The notes: a model not told the origin generated them from the sequence alone. A stretch of DNA of 64,000 bases from Cymodocea nodosa (GCA_036874045.1 CM072338.1:18126501-18190500), one strand, 5' to 3'; counted from the first letter of the stretch, positions 1 through 12,454 are shown. Made by a program: numbers and translations.

Positions 1-1237
1 TATTAAACCGAAACTTAATGCATAATAAAGCATACCATACAAGCCTAACTAGTTGTATGAAATCATAAGTTTGTTTTAAAAAATAATTAAGCAAAATAGG
101 CACCTCTAGGAAATTAAATTCTTAGTATTACTTCTAAGAAAACTTTTCCATTCATACATGGTATGTTTTATGGTATTCGACTATAATAATCTTATCATTA
201 ACGTTTCTTCGTAATTTTCCCACTACTTATCATCTAACCTTTAAGCATCATCAAGAGATTTTCTTTATAATATTCTATTCTAAATTCTATAATTTTTTTT
301 ATTTTAATATGTTCCTAAAGTACTTCTAATTGTACGTCTTGAAATAAAATTTAGACACAAGAAAATGATCTTCCGTCTCTTCTTTGCAAGCCAAGTTCAG
401 TGGCAAACTTCCTAACGAGCACCGGAGAACAAAGGCAAAATATATGAGGGACTCTCCCACTTCTAAAACCCAAAAGTAATTGAATTGATTGAAATTACAT
501 GATTTCATATTCTCGACTAAGATTCAAATTTGTGGTACAATTGTTAAGACAAAGTCCAACATCGGTTAAACACAAATAGAACCTGACCATATATAATTAA
601 TGTAACATCATCACTCACTACCAATTAGTTTTAAGTTAAACTTTAACATGGTATATCAAAAAAGATTTATAATGTGAATCCCATGTTAGCATATAAAATA
701 TAAGAAAACTAGAAGTAAGAAAGTATGTTAAGACACAATTCTACATGGGTTAAAAATAAATGGAACCTAAGCTTATACAATATAAAACCCACCATTCGCT
801 ACCAATCAATTTTGAATTGAACTTTCACAGATATTTTCTCGCCAATTTAAAAAAATACTCTTCTATTTGGTAGGTCTTGAATCTGAGCTCTAAGGCACGA
901 TGACACTATCATACACTTCAACTCCTTTCTTACCTTCATATGCACTTAAATCGTTAAATTATGGACTAACAATTCATTTACCATTTATGCACATGGTTCA
1001 CATATTAAATTTATTTTTTCAAACTTATAAAATACAAGGTATTCACACTAAATTTTCAAATATTTTTATCTCTTCTATAATATTCCTTTTGTTTTACTTA
1101 ATCATCTGAAATTTTTATTGAAGATAAACTTTACATTACTATCGATGGATCAAAAAAACCCAATTTTAATAATGCAACCATCATGAAAATGAAGACCTTG
1201 GTAGTATAGCACAAGAGATATCATGTTCATCACGAAC
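1..1237 (-). other. Intron 5 of MADS gene 1 (start of it)
   Basis: Sequence downstream of exon 5 of gene 1, equivalent to 22983-24219. AT-rich. The open frame at 900-1109 also occurs in the other units but has no recognised family. Exon 6 is not reached inside the window. Confidence 0.6.
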
Positions 1238-3658
1238 CTTATTTTGAAGACCATTGATCTCTTCCATAATCTGACCACTCTGCTAGATTTCCACACCATG
1301 GGTTATATATAAATAACACAATGAACACTGTACTAGGATGGAAGAGCAATCACACGATTGTTTAAGTGAGACAGATCCACCTTTTTAGTTAGCACGCCAG
1401 CTAAACCTGCTTCAAGAGCTTTCTCTAGCGCCTGAAGCTCGTCCAGCGTCAACCCTTGGAGCTCCTCTCCCTTCATCTGTCTGAACTAGTGACAAGCAAC
1501 TCGATAAGGAATCTTGTCTCTAAACCATTTTACATAAAATCCTATACCTGATTCGATGGGTCATTTCGGCAATCTGCTTGCTTACTCTTGCACAGTCGCT
1601 GTTCACTAGCTGCAAATTAAAGATATCATGAAACACTTGAAGTCCAATATTCAAGTGTCTTGTATCTGATGTTTCTGAAGGTGAAGGGCTCAAAACAAAC
1701 GAAAAACTGATATCGAAGAAGAGTTAGTCTCGGCCCGATCAGGCACAGATTTGCATGCAGCTCAAGCATTTAAAGCTTAACAAATATTGAAAAGAAAGAA
1801 ATGACATGCAAGTTTTGCAAATTAATGAGTAGAACATTAATAGAACATTGATAGAGCCTTGTTATTATGCACACATCACATGAAATGCAAAACATCGAGG
1901 ATAAAGATTAGATGCAATTTTTATCTTGGTTGATATTTGTATTTGGTCGCAATTACTAATTGGATCCCACATATGAAAATAAATTATCCGTACTCTAAAA
2001 TTGTAGGGCTAGCTTTTTTTTGTTTTGGTGGTTTCAGTCCAAATTAGGGTGTTTTCTTAACTATGTATAAAAATAAGTTAATGTGTGAAAATACGTTAGG
2101 TTGAACTTTTTTAAAAACGATATGTATTTTCATATTTTAGATCTAATAATTGTTACCTTAAAATCTCTATGACTAAATGGATCTTCACAGAAGAATTCAA
2201 GGAATGTCATGTAACCTTTTTAAATCAACCTGGTAAATTATTAAAAACTAATTATTTTACATATACATACATTATAGGGCTTTTTTTTTTGGAAGATGCT
2301 CTTTTAATACAGCCGCATAAACATGCACTATCAGTATTAATTCCAAGTTAGACAAGATGTTCCTTTCTTTCATAACAAAGACATCAAGCCATGCATTAAA
2401 ATTCATGTTGGCAAAAAGGAAAATACACAATATGGAAAACTGGGGAGTTAGCACTAGTATACCAATTTCTAAATGCATTTTTTTAACGTCTACGCATGAG
2501 AGATGCTTCTGCTCAATGTTGTTCTGTGCTTTACGGCCTTCACACATTTCATAACCTGATCGATGAACAGTTCAAAATGTTTGGGGTCCCAAATCACGCG
2601 ATTAAATATTATGCACAAAAATTTATCTTTACTCGATCGATACAGTAGTTATCTACGTATGGATCACGGATGAAATATAAAAAATGAACAGGTGGGGGGA
2701 AGCTTAAAGGCTTACGTGCAATTCAAGAGACGGTTCGGCATGATTCTGTGGGGATTTTGAATGGCAGCCATGTCTTTCGATAATCTCCATCATGCTTCAT
2801 AAGAAAAGAGATTAAAATATGCTCCATGTAAAAGTTACGCAAGTAGTAATCAATTCTATAGAAGTGATCCATGACAAAGAATGTATCACTTTCGACTATG
2901 CAAATTAGAGAAGATGGATGGCGTTTCACATGTATAAATGCATAGATATCATGTGCTTCTGAGACTTATGCAGGTACTATTTCGTTCTTTAACCATATAA
3001 TTTATATACAAACATACGCATTTGACCGGCCAAAAAATATATATACGTACGTATCCGGTGAAGACTCAGTACTACCAATGTGCATCACATCAACCACCAA
3101 GACATCATGAAGAAAATCACACATAACTATAGACATGAAGCATGATTAATAGTCATCTTCTTAAACATTAAAACGCCATAAAAAAGGTGTACGCATTTTC
3201 TCACTTTCTAAGTAATTATGGAGAGAAAATAGATGGACTCGAGACACCCGACGTAATTAATTATTCAACCGGAACGAGAAGAAAAGGAAGGAGCCGCCTT
3301 TGCTTTGCACCGTCGTGCCTGCTTACACTCATCCCCTATAGATCCAGGAAGCTAGGAGCATTTGGCAGTAGTTCATAAATACATATTCTTAGCAATTATA
3401 TCTATCATAATTATATATATATATAGTTATTAGTTATCATACCTAATATACGTATATATAGTGTTGGTAATTATACCTGGAGCTGGCGTACTCCAAGAGC
3501 TTGCCGGTGGAGGAGAAGATGATGAGGCCGACCTCCGCATCGCAGAGTATGGAGAGCTCCTCCGCCTTCTTGAACAGTCCCCTCCGGCGCTTCGAAAAGG
3601 TGACCTGCCTGACCGTCGCATTGTCTATCTTCTTTATCTTTATCTTCTCTCTAGCCAT
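1238..3658 (-). CDS. SVP-like MADS-box factor, gene 1 (exons 1-5; 3' end off window)
   Basis: Type II (MIKC) MADS-box transcription factor of the SVP/StMADS11 clade, a nuclear DNA-binding protein expected to bind CArG boxes as a dimer. Exon 1, 3658-3477, encodes MADS residues 1-60, beginning [20 protein letters not shown] and including [16 protein letters not shown]. Exon 2, 2794-2716 (79 bp), gives [15 protein letters not shown] and ends PSLELH. Exon 3, 1609-1548 (62 bp), gives [20 protein letters not shown]. Exon 4, 1480-1381 (100 bp), gives the K-box stretch [20 protein letters not shown]. Exon 5, 1279-1238 (42 bp), gives [14 protein letters not shown]. All junctions are GT/AG and exon lengths match the Arabidopsis SVP pattern. 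Introns are 682, 1106, 67 and 101 bp. Exons 6-7 should lie to the left of the window, by analogy with genes 2 and 3. Start chosen as the only Met before the MADS domain. No defect is visible in these exons. Confidence 0.88.
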
Positions 3659-4493
3659 ACCGATCCCTCCAGTCTCTCGATTCTGCCGGTGGGGAAAAAA
3701 CCCTATTAAACGAAAGCAGCAGCAGGAATATATTTATATATATATATATTATCGACAAGGTGGGAGCCAAAGCAGTGCCCTCCGACGTACTATCCCTATC
3801 TATGCAGCCACGTATGTGTAAAGCTTGCCAAATTTGGAGAAAATACCGAAACCCTAACGCGACATGGAGGGAAGTGATCGATGATAGAGAGGGAGAGGAG
3901 GAGGGGGAGGAGGAAGCTCGCGGCTCACCAGATGTCCAGACTTCTGCTTCTTCCCCTCAAATGTATGCTCCCTTTTCCTCTCCCTTTTGTGGTCACCAAC
4001 ATTGACAGGGGGAGGAGATGGGCAAAGGCTTTTTAAGGGAAAAACTTTGCCTACATGACACCCAGAACAGTTCTCTCCGCTTTACTTTTAGGTTGCACAT
4101 TGTCTGTCTGTACAGACTTGTGCAAGAGATTAATGATTTATTTACAGACAATTTCGATCGAAAGAGAGAAAGAGAGAGGAGGAGGTCCGAAGGACAAGTG
4201 ACAAGAGGGGAAATGTCACGACGACGTACAACGCATTGCCATCCGTCCGTACGCTTAATCAGTCCGCAAGCTGCATTGATGATCAAGCTTATCGCCACTG
4301 CGACGAGCCGAAAAAGGAACCCGTGACCCGGCCGGATCTTTTACCATACTCCTTTTGGATTGATGACACCGTGCCTTTGTCGACTTCCCCTTAGCTTTCT
4401 CTTTTCTGAGTTAAAGAGTAATAAAATTAATAAGCTCAGTTGTATAATCATGGATGGGAGAAATCAATCTAGTAAAAGTAAAATTATCTTAAA
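3659..4493 (-). promoter_or_regulatory. Promoter region of MADS gene 1
   Basis: Upstream sequence of the minus-strand gene. A TATA-like run (3729-3752, reading TATATATAAATATA on the minus strand) lies about 70-95 bp before the ATG, allowing a short 5' UTR. A perfect CArG box is at 3828-3837, and GA/CT-rich tracts (3890-3915 and 4161-4185) could bind GAGA-type factors. Several small open frames on both strands here vary freely between units and are probably not genes. Compared with units 2 and 3 it has an extra GAGGGA and fewer CTTCTG units. Confidence 0.55.
3828..3837. promoter_or_regulatory. CArG box, MADS gene 1 promoter
   Basis: CCAAATTTGG, a perfect palindromic CC(A/T)6GG, 170 bp upstream of the ATG. 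This is the canonical binding site of MADS-domain dimers. The same site at the same place precedes genes 2 and 3, so auto- or cross-regulation within the array is possible (inference). Confidence 0.6.
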
Positions 4494-4827
4494 GTGGTGT
4501 TTGTGCATGATGAAATATCACAGAAAATGATATAAATTAACAAAAAATTAGTAAAAAATCAATTTATTTGTACATAAAACAGAAAATGATGAAATTTGAT
4601 ATACATGTATTTGTGTATAGAATATAAAATGATGAAAAATTATAAAATATAAAATATATTTATTTATTTATAAAATAAAAATATTAAAATTAATAAATTA
4701 AATATTTTTTATATTTATCTATAAAATAAAAAATAACAAAATTTATTATAAATAATATAAGATAAAATCATTTATAATAATTATTACAATATAAAATATA
4801 TTTTACACATCTTTGTTATTCCACATA
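4494..4827. other. AT-rich filler replacing the DnaJ 5' region in unit 1
   Basis: Immediately after a shared stretch ending aaaattatcttaaa, unit 1 switches to 334 bp of very AT-rich sequence with repeated aaaatgatga and ataaaatata motifs. Units 2 and 3 have about 1.75 kb of spacer plus the first ~75 codons of the DnaJ gene here. Homology resumes at tcctcctcgcg (4828). I recognise no element in it. Confidence 0.7.
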
Positions 4828-5068
4828 TCCTCCTCGCGTCTCAGAGGAGGATCAATAGCCATGTCGAATGGTACTCCATCCTCCAGCTCCAGCCGACACC
4901 TAATGGCATCGACTAAGTTGCCATCTGGAGCACCTACCGTCAACTGGCTCTCCTCCTCCACCTCGACAGGAACGACCACCCAAGTGCCGCCCTTACGTTC
5001 AAGCTCGTCTACGGAGCGTGGGCCTTCTCATCCAATCCCAATAAGAAGAGGATCTACGACGAAGAGAT
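4828..5068 (+). pseudogene. DnaJ-domain gene, 5' fragment, unit 1 (broken)
   Basis: Remnant of a J-domain co-chaperone gene. In the J frame it reads SQRRINSH-EWYSILQLQPTP, then a stop replaces Tyr (GAC TAA at about 4910), then AIWSTYRQLALLLHLDRNDH, where the essential HPD tripeptide has become HLD. It ends AFSSNPNKKRIYDEE where the copia LTR begins. The first ~75 codons are missing, replaced by AT-rich filler. Three independent defects (5' deletion, stop, HPD loss) plus the insertion make it a pseudogene. The 3' half resumes at 10482. Confidence 0.8.
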
Positions 5069-5287
5069 TGTTGAAATTAGTTAAAAAGGTCAAGTTTTAA
5101 ATTTAAATTTAAAATTGAATTTGAAATTTAATTTTTCATTATTATCGAAAATTAAAGAAAAGTTAGAGGTAGAAAATTCTTCAAATGTTATATATAGAGG
5201 TGATTAAAAGAATTAATAACAATACATAAAAATTCTTTTGATCACTTGGAATTTTCCATCAATGGAGGCCTAAACCGAAGAACAATA
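5069..5287 (+). repeat. 5' LTR of copia element, unit 1
   Basis: Starts TGTTGAAATTAG and ends near aagaacaata just before the PBS-like site. It is alignable with 10264-10481 but clearly diverged, so the insertion is old. It contains runs of aaatttaaattt and a tatatatag box. Confidence 0.7.
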
Positions 5288-6119
5288 GTGATATTAGAGT
5301 TGATTTCTCCACTGTTGGCGCTCCTTCACTGCTATAGCTTTGCCCTTGCATCGTTGCTCGTGCATCTCCACCCTTTCACATATGGCTATCGTCCTCCCCG
5401 CACGTCTCTGCTGCTCTGCTCGTGTACTCCCTCGACGCTCATATGCACTCCTCTGCTCGATCGCACCTTCAACGTTCATGTGTACTTCCGCCACTCGTGC
5501 ACACACCTCTATCACTCGCGTGCACATCTTCACCACTTCACTTCTTCGCATCTTTGCTAGCGCATTTCGCACACTTCACGCATGATTCCGTGCACCACTA
5601 CCACTCTCTGCTTGTCGAATAGCACATGGCGCACACATCTTCGCCCTTCTATGTGTGTGCGATGTCGTCGAAACGCCTACGCCATCGCCTATCCATGTAG
5701 ACCTCTACCTTCATATGCTACCCCTGTGCGTGGATATCTAGACTTTCACCTTTGGGCAATCCCAATTTGAGATATACGCTTTCCCCTTCTTTACTTAATA
5801 TTATAATATGATATAATATATTATATTGAATTTTTTTAAAAAAAAATTGTAATTTCTTTTTTGTTAATTTTTGTTAGTCATTATTTATATTACATGTTTA
5901 GAAATTACATGCTTTAATTAGTTAAAAAAATCACTATAATTTGAATTTAAATACTTTTCAAGAATTTGAAATTTAATTTTGAATTTTGAAATTTGAATTC
6001 AAATAGTTTTGAAATTTTTGAAATTTAAATTTAAATTTTGCATATTTTTTAGAATTGTATTTTGTTCAAAAGAAATTGTTTATTGAAATGGGAAATTGAT
6101 TTCAATTGTAGATATAAAT

Positions 6120-7240
6120 ATGACTTCAAAGATGTTTACAATTGAGTTGGCAAGGATAGATAAATTAAATGGAGTAAATTATGAGATGTGGTATCGAAAA
6201 ATAAATCAAGTATTAGAATATGAAGATCTTGAATATGTAATAGGTTTGCATCCTCTTGAAATAGATGAAAATGATTCTAAAGCAGAAATTAAAAGAATAA
6301 ATCAATGGAGGAAAGATGATAAAAAGGTGAAAAATTTAATATTCATATTCATGGAAGATTGTCTTATTAAATGCTATGAAACTTATACTAATACTTATAC
6401 ACTATGGAACACTTTGAGGGAAAAATATAATAAAACAACTGAAATGAACACTCAGTTACTCTTTCAAAAATATAACTCTTGCAAGATGCTAGAGGAATAA
6501 AACATGTTGGAACATGTAAATAATATGATAGTTATGGCAAAAGACTTGGCTAATATAGAAACTCCTATACCTAAAAAACTACAAATAACAACTATATTGA
6601 ATAGTTTGCCCCACAGCTATGATATGGTCAATACATCTCTTAGGCCTACCCCACTTCAATGATCTAAATTGCCAACCAAGTTGGGTACTAAATAGGAAAT
6701 AATAGTTAGTCGGAGGCAACATGAATCTCATTTATAAGAAGCCAACGCCACATTTCAAAAGCATAGATTTGATAAAAGCAACAAAAGAAGAAATGGACCA
6801 AATAAGAACAACTTCAAGCTAAATCAAGCATGTAGAAAGAAAGCACGAAGATAAGCCACGCTTGTGGCCAATTTGGTCATTTTAGGGCACATTGTCCCAA
6901 CAACGATGGAAATAAAAATGAGACCTCGAAATCAAACCTGAAGAACAAAAAAACCTTTGTTGGAGTTGTGGAATCTAATAATGTTGTAGTCCCTAATTTA
7001 GATGAATGGTGAGTTTATTCTAGTACCGCAAGGCACACTACCAAAACCAAAAAGGGACTTGACTCCTTTAAATAGTTGAGTCCTAGACAACAACACATCT
7101 GTATGGGTAATAATATTTATTTAGATGTGGAAAGTATTGGCACATATCGTTTAGACTTGGGAGACAACATTATGATTTTGAAAGACGTCCTCTATGCAAC
7201 TGGTATGAAGTAGAATTTAATATCTTTAGGTGCTCTCTTA
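6120..7240 (+). pseudogene. Copia gag, zinc knuckle and protease region, unit 1
   Basis: Gag opens at 6120 (MTSKMFTIELARIDKLNGVN) and stays open to a stop at 6498-6500 (LEE*). The region MWYRKINQVLEYEDLEYVI and EMNTQLLFQKYNSCKM matches the copia gag (UBN2-type) pattern. Downstream, in another frame, ACGQFGHFRAHCPNN is a CCHC knuckle whose first Cys has become Ser. The protease site region is decayed (DEW-VYSSTARHTTK). Several stops follow. Confidence 0.75.
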
Positions 7241-7249
7241 TAGAATGGT

Positions 7250-8000
7250 TTGGATGTTCGATTTTACAATAAACGTGTATCCATAAGAAAAGATAAAAAA
7301 AATATTGCTTTGAGAATTTTTGTATCGAAACATGATTTATTTAAACTTTCTATTGTTGCTAATGAAATAAATGAAGTAGTTTCTGATTATATTGTGTGTT
7401 ATTTATCTGAAATTGATTTGTGGTATTTAAAATTGGTGCATGTTAATAAATCTAAACTACAACAATTGATAAAATTGAACATGTTGCTTGAAATTAAAGA
7501 CATGGAATTAAATAAATGTCAATATTGCTTAGTTGGGAAAATGACTAAGAAATCCTTTGGTAAGGGATATAGATCAAATAAATTATTGGGCTTAATTCAT
7601 TCTGATGTATGTGGTCCTTTAAGAATTAAAACTCATGATGACAAGGAATATTTTGTGACTTTTATAGATAATTTTTCTAGATATGCTTATATTTATCTAA
7701 TAAGTCACAAAAGTCAAGTATTGACTTATTTTAAGAAATGCAAGTTGGAAGTAGAAAAATAACTTGGAAGAAGTATTAAGGTGTTAAGGTTAGATAGAGG
7801 AGAGGAATATAATTCTAAGGAATTTAAGATATTTTGTAAAATGCGTGGAATTAAAAGGCAAACTATAATGCCTTATACACCACAATAAAATGGTGTGGCA
7901 GAAAGAATAGAACAAAACACTTATGAATTCTGTTAGATAGATGCTTTCACAACTCCAAGTCTATTCCTAACACATCTTATGAATTATGGACTAGAACTAA
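7250..8000 (+). pseudogene. Copia pre-integrase and integrase region, unit 1
   Basis: The open frame 7250-7762 holds the pre-integrase part (WYLKLVHVNKSKLQQLI, then CQYCLVGKMTKKSF, the latter half of the HHCC zinc site) and the integrase core (LIHSDVCGPLRIKTHDDKEY, FVTFIDNFSRYAYIYL). A stop at 7760 is followed by LRLDRGEEYNSKEFKIF and MPYTPQ-NGVAER. The usual SDRGGEY has become LDRGEEY. Confidence 0.8.
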
Positions 8001-8392
8001 GCTCAACTTACATTAATTAAGAAAATGGGGATTTGTAGCCCATATACTTATTCTTGGATAATTAAGGGATAAGTTAGACATGAAGACTTTAAAGTGCAAG
8101 TTTATAGGCTATTTCGAAAATTCTTTCTATTATAGGTTCTATAATAAAGAAAATGAATTATTGAATATAAGGATGCCACTTTCCTAGAAAATCTGAATGA
8201 AAATGAAGAAATAGTAAAGGAATATGAACCACTATTTGTGGTGAATGATGACTATTTCAAGAATGTCTTGGAAAAGAACCTTAAAGTGTAAGGAGAACAA
8301 AACATTGAAAATATAGATCAACTAATGGAAATTGCCAATGGAAATGACCATGAACCTATGAAAGTCATGGGAGGAATCCAAAATGAGTCTAT

Positions 8393-10105
8393 ATGGGAAT
8401 TGAAGAAATTAATAGGAATGGAGAAGAAAGAGAACTAGATGTACCTATTAGCAACAAAAGGGTGAGACATCAACCAACATGGATGGATGACTACCATTTA
8501 TATTCCTGTGAGTTTTCTTATTTATTGATGGATATGAAGGAAAATCATATGGAACCCATGACATACAAGGATGTCACTGAATCTTATGAAAAGTATTTAT
8601 GGTTGAATGCCATGAGTGATGAGATTAATTCTATGAAAAGAAATCAAGTATGAGAATTATGTGATTTAACTCAAGGAAAGAAAGCTATAGGGTGCAAATA
8701 AATATTCTGGAAAAAGTTAAAAGTTGATGGGTTTATTGATAAATATAAGGCCCGTTTTAATTGCTAAAGGTTATACATAGAAATCGAGAATTGAATTTTA
8801 TGAGACATATTCTCCAATAACTAATTTTGCATCTATAATAATTATATTGGTTATAGTTGCACATTTAGATTTGGAATTACATCAAATGGATGTAAAAACT
8901 ACATCTCTAAATGGAGAATTGCAAGAAGAAATCTACATGTCACAACTTGAGGGATTTCAAGCGAAAAGACATGAAGAGAAAGTGCGCAAATTAAAGAAGT
9001 CAATATATGGTTTAAAACAAGCATCTAAAAAATGGTATCATAAGCTTCATGATATAATTGTCAAAATGGGATTTGTTTCAAATAGGTTAGATTATTATGT
9101 ATATGTCAGGAATAGTGGGAGTAAATTCATTATATTATCTTTGTATGTGGATGATATTTTACTTGTTGGAAATAATACTGACATGTTAAATGAAACAAAG
9201 GAATAACATAGTAAAAGATTTGAGATAAAGGATATGGGAAAAGCATCCTATATTCTTGGAATTCAGATCCAAAGAGATTAGAAATCTAGAACACTGAATA
9301 TAAATCAAGAAAGATATCTACGCATGGTGCTAAAAAGGTTTGGAATGGACAAGTGTTCCTCAACCTCCACACCTTATGTTTTAGGGAAAAGATTAAGTAA
9401 TGACCAATGTCCTAGAAAGGGGAAGGAACCTTTAAGGGCACATTATGCCCAAGTAGTTGGAAGTTTGATGTATGTTATGTTGTGTACAAGATTGGACTTG
9501 GCATATGCTATAAGTGTTGTCAATAGTTATTAAAGTAATCCCAAAACAAAACATTGAGAAGCTGTTAAGAGAATTTTGAAATATATAAAATAAACTTTGC
9601 ACCATAAATTGACTTATCAAGCAAATGAGCTTAAAGTGTTTGGTTATACAAATGCAAATTTAGGTGGTGACAAAAATGATAGGAAGTCCACTTCAAGACA
9701 TGTTTCATCTTTGATTGTGCAACTGTATTTTAGAGAAGTAATAAACAAGGGTGTGTAGTAAAATACACATAGGAAGCAAAATGTGTTGCCTATAGTGCAG
9801 CTACATCAAATGATGTTTGGATTAGGAGATTCATAAATAATATGAATCTAAACTTGATAAATGGTTCAATAAAAACGTATTGTAATAACCAAGCAGCAAT
9901 AAATCTTGTATATAGTGGTGCAAATACAATAAAAAGATAGTATATAAATATACATTATCATTATATACATGATATTATAGGAAATGGGAAAATAAAATTG
10001 AGTTATATCTCTATGAAAGATATGATTGTTGATCATTTAACAAAAGAGATACCAGTAGAAAAATTCATTAAATTTGTAAACTTGACGGGACTAAAGAACA
10101 TTTCT
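8393..10105 (+). pseudogene. Copia reverse transcriptase / RNase H region, unit 1
   Basis: RT segments include WLNAMSDEINSMKRNQV, LHQMDVKTTSLNGELQEEIY, KKSIYGLKQASKKWYHKL and the catalytic YVDD (9144-9155, in SLYVDDILLVGNN). Later come PYVLGKRLS, GSLMYVMLCTRLDLAYAISV and RNase H-like EAKCVAYSAATSNDVWIRRF with IHYHYIHDIIGNGKIKLSYI near the end. Stops interrupt nearly every segment. Confidence 0.82.
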
Positions 10106-10263
10106 ATGGATCATAGAAATGAACAATATTCTCATGAATAGTGGGAGTGAAAGATTAAAATTATGCTACCTAAGAATAGTGGGAGCAAAATTAAAAAGAA
10201 TATATGGCTTATAGGGTTTGACATATAAATGAATATAATTGATCTTTTTGATCAAATGAGAGA

Positions 10264-10481
10264 TGTTGAAATTGGTCAAAAATACTAAGTTTCAAATTTA
10301 AATTTAAAGTTGAATTTAAAATTTAATTTTTAATGGTTACCAGAAATCAAAAAGAGATTTGAAGACAAAAAATGTGAAGGTAAAGAATACTCTACATGCT
10401 ATATATAGATGTAATTAAAAGAATTAATGATAATACATAAAAATCATTTTGGTCACTTAAAATTTTCCATCATCGGAGCCC
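10264..10481 (+). repeat. 3' LTR of copia element, unit 1 (right end deleted)
   Basis: Begins TGTTGAAATTGG after a purine-rich aatgagaga (likely polypurine tract). It stops at catcggagccc, where the sequence jumps into the DnaJ gene (acaggtgat). Unit 3 keeps the full LTR end. Confidence 0.7.
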
Positions 10482-11235
10482 ACAGGTGATACACAACGGC
10501 AACAATCTTCACCTCCACCACCGGCTTCGTTCTAGACGATGTTCTTTGAATGTTTCCGGGGCATATGAGTTCACGAAGGAGTACGAAAACCGGACGCTAT
10601 TGTGTCAAAACTGTCGGAAAGTGTTTCGGGCAACGGAGCTACCGACGACCCCGTCGGTAGTGCCAGGAACTTATATGTATTACTGTTCATGGGGATTGTT
10701 TCCGCTAGGTTTTTCTAGTGCGTCACTTTTCAATGGCGTCGTTATTCCAGAAGGGATTGTTGGCATCCCAGCTTTCTCGGGCGATTCGGCGAATTAGCCG
10801 CCTAGCGGGGGACAGGGAGGAATTGACGTAGGCTAGCAGAATGCTTCTGGCAAGAGGAACTCTATAGATAGTAATCCCAATAGTGTTGTCACGAGATGGA
10901 GAGAGGTAGCTTCTGCTACTCCATCGGCTGCAACTAGAACAGTTGGGAGGAAGCCGAGAAAGGCATTGGCATCGAAGCCTAAGAAGCAGGATTCGGCACA
11001 GCAGCCACCGCCTCAGGCTCAGCTGCAACAACAAACGGGAATTACGTTTGGAGTGTAGAATAATAATGCACAGGGGACAAAGAATGATGGTGTTCCCACA
11101 ACACAGCATAACGATTCTGGAGGAGGATTTGACATGAATAGTTTCAGTATAGATTTGAATCACACAGCTGAGGTTCTCGGTAGCCTGGTGAACTTTCCAT
11201 ATCTGAAGGACGATGAAATTGTGGTCATGCGATGA
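10482..11235 (+). pseudogene. DnaJ-domain gene, 3' fragment, unit 1 (broken)
   Basis: The 3' half of the J-domain gene resumes after the copia element. It encodes a Gln/Pro linker, the zinc beta-ribbon (ECFR..., then LLCQNCRKVFRATELPTTPS), a Gly/Phe-Pro stretch (GLFPLGF), a basic AT-hook-like GRKPRKALASKPKK, a Gln-rich stretch and a conserved C-terminus (EVLGSLVNFPYLKDDEIVVM, stop 11233-11235). An extra G in ccggggcatatg shifts the frame inside the zinc ribbon, the first CxxC has become FFEC, and there are further stops (SAN*PPSG and IDVG*QNA). Confidence 0.78.
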
Positions 11236-12446
11236 TTATACAATTATGGGCACCACTCTGTAGGAGATGCATCAACGATATGCCATCTTATCCTCAATTT
11301 TCTTATTTTTCTAGTGGTACAGTACTTAAGTGCCTATTTATCGTGCCCGATATTTTTTGCTGTAACTTTGGAATCAGTGTTAAAGTTTGCTAAATTTCTT
11401 GAATTTCCTGAGATCCTTGAATTCCAGAATCTGGGGCGGTGGTGATTAAACTTACACGAGTTCAGCAAGGGATTATCCTTTCAATCTGTAAGAAAACATA
11501 AGCGCTTGGGTTTTTAGTTTATAATGCTTGCAAGAAATTATCATTCATCGTTCACTTCTTTACACGCTGATCGTCAATATCGATAGATTAATTGTAGTAG
11601 TGTTCTATCACTTCTGTTCCATTTTTGCCTCTTAGATTTGGCTCAAGGTGTTCATGGTTGGCTTCTTCACACCCAGAAACTACGCCCCTCACTATTCCCA
11701 ATCCGTCCCCTCAAATTTTTGTCTTTGGCACCCCAATAACATCTCTGCTCATGGCTAACCAGGCGTCCCCCACGAGAAACTCTCCCTCCTTCCCCTCACG
11801 ATAACAAAATCAGCAGTTCTGATTTGGGAATTCATAGGAAAATTGTTGTGAATGTCAATGGTAAAAATGTTCTCTTTTCTAATAGTATATATATCTATTT
11901 ATTGTAAATTAGGAGAAATTTTTAAACATCCTGAATTTGTCCTTAGGCTTCTAAACATTATATAAACACACCCATATGCTCTAAAATGAAATTTAAGCTT
12001 CGATAAAGTAGAAGTTCGTTACTTTTTTATTTTAATTATATTCTAGTACTGATACAATATTTAACAAGAATTAGTAATACCAAAAGAATAACACAGATCA
12101 ACGTGATATAGGTTGGGAACAATACGTTTTTATTTATTTATTCATTGGACCGTAATCCATAAGGCAATTGTGCAATATTGAGATTTAGGTCAACTTGACA
12201 TGTTATAATTTAACCATGTGATGTTACGATCTAAGCAATGACATGGTGCCTTACCAGACAATGTTTCTAATACCATTTATGATTATAAATTTTTATATAT
12301 TTTTCACATGATATTTAGAATTCAAAATTAATTAGATTATAAAAGAGATCAGTCATTCAATAAAAGAGATGTAATTACCAAAAGCAAAAATAGGAAGAAT
12401 GTGGATTTGACAATGAGAACTTACTTAAAAGAGATTTTTTACTAGT
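11236..12446. other. Intergenic spacer after DnaJ gene, unit 1
   Basis: Contains the presumed 3' UTR of the DnaJ gene and AT-rich non-coding sequence. I see no gene. About 610 bp (roughly 11335-11945) and 420 bp (roughly 12233-12653, reaching into the hAT-like element) are absent from unit 2. Confidence 0.5.
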
Positions 12447-12454
12447 TTTGTAAC

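Larger units (their letters stand above)
5069..10481 (+). mobile_element. Copia-type LTR retrotransposon, unit 1 (degraded)
   Basis: Complete in order but decayed Ty1/copia element of about 5.4 kb inserted in the DnaJ gene: 5' LTR, PBS-like site (tgatattagagttg at 5289, a decayed initiator-Met-tRNA type site), ~0.8 kb leader, gag, zinc knuckle, protease, integrase, reverse transcriptase/RNase H, 3' LTR. The domain order (integrase before RT) is diagnostic of copia. Many in-frame stops and frameshifts interrupt the polyprotein, so it cannot move by itself. The right terminus is cut: compared with unit 3 about 59 bp spanning the LTR end and flank are missing between two GGAGCCC repeats. Confidence 0.88.

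Noticed and set aside
2272-2547. Minus-strand open frame of 91 codons conserved in three units (also 25208-25513 and 43397-43690)
   Set aside because: It lies in intron 2 of the MADS gene. Exons 2 and 3 join in frame without it, and its conservation equals that of surrounding intron sequence.
3501-3821. Plus-strand frames of 82-106 codons over the MADS exon 1
   Set aside because: Antisense shadows of the MADS domain coding sequence, present in all units for that reason.
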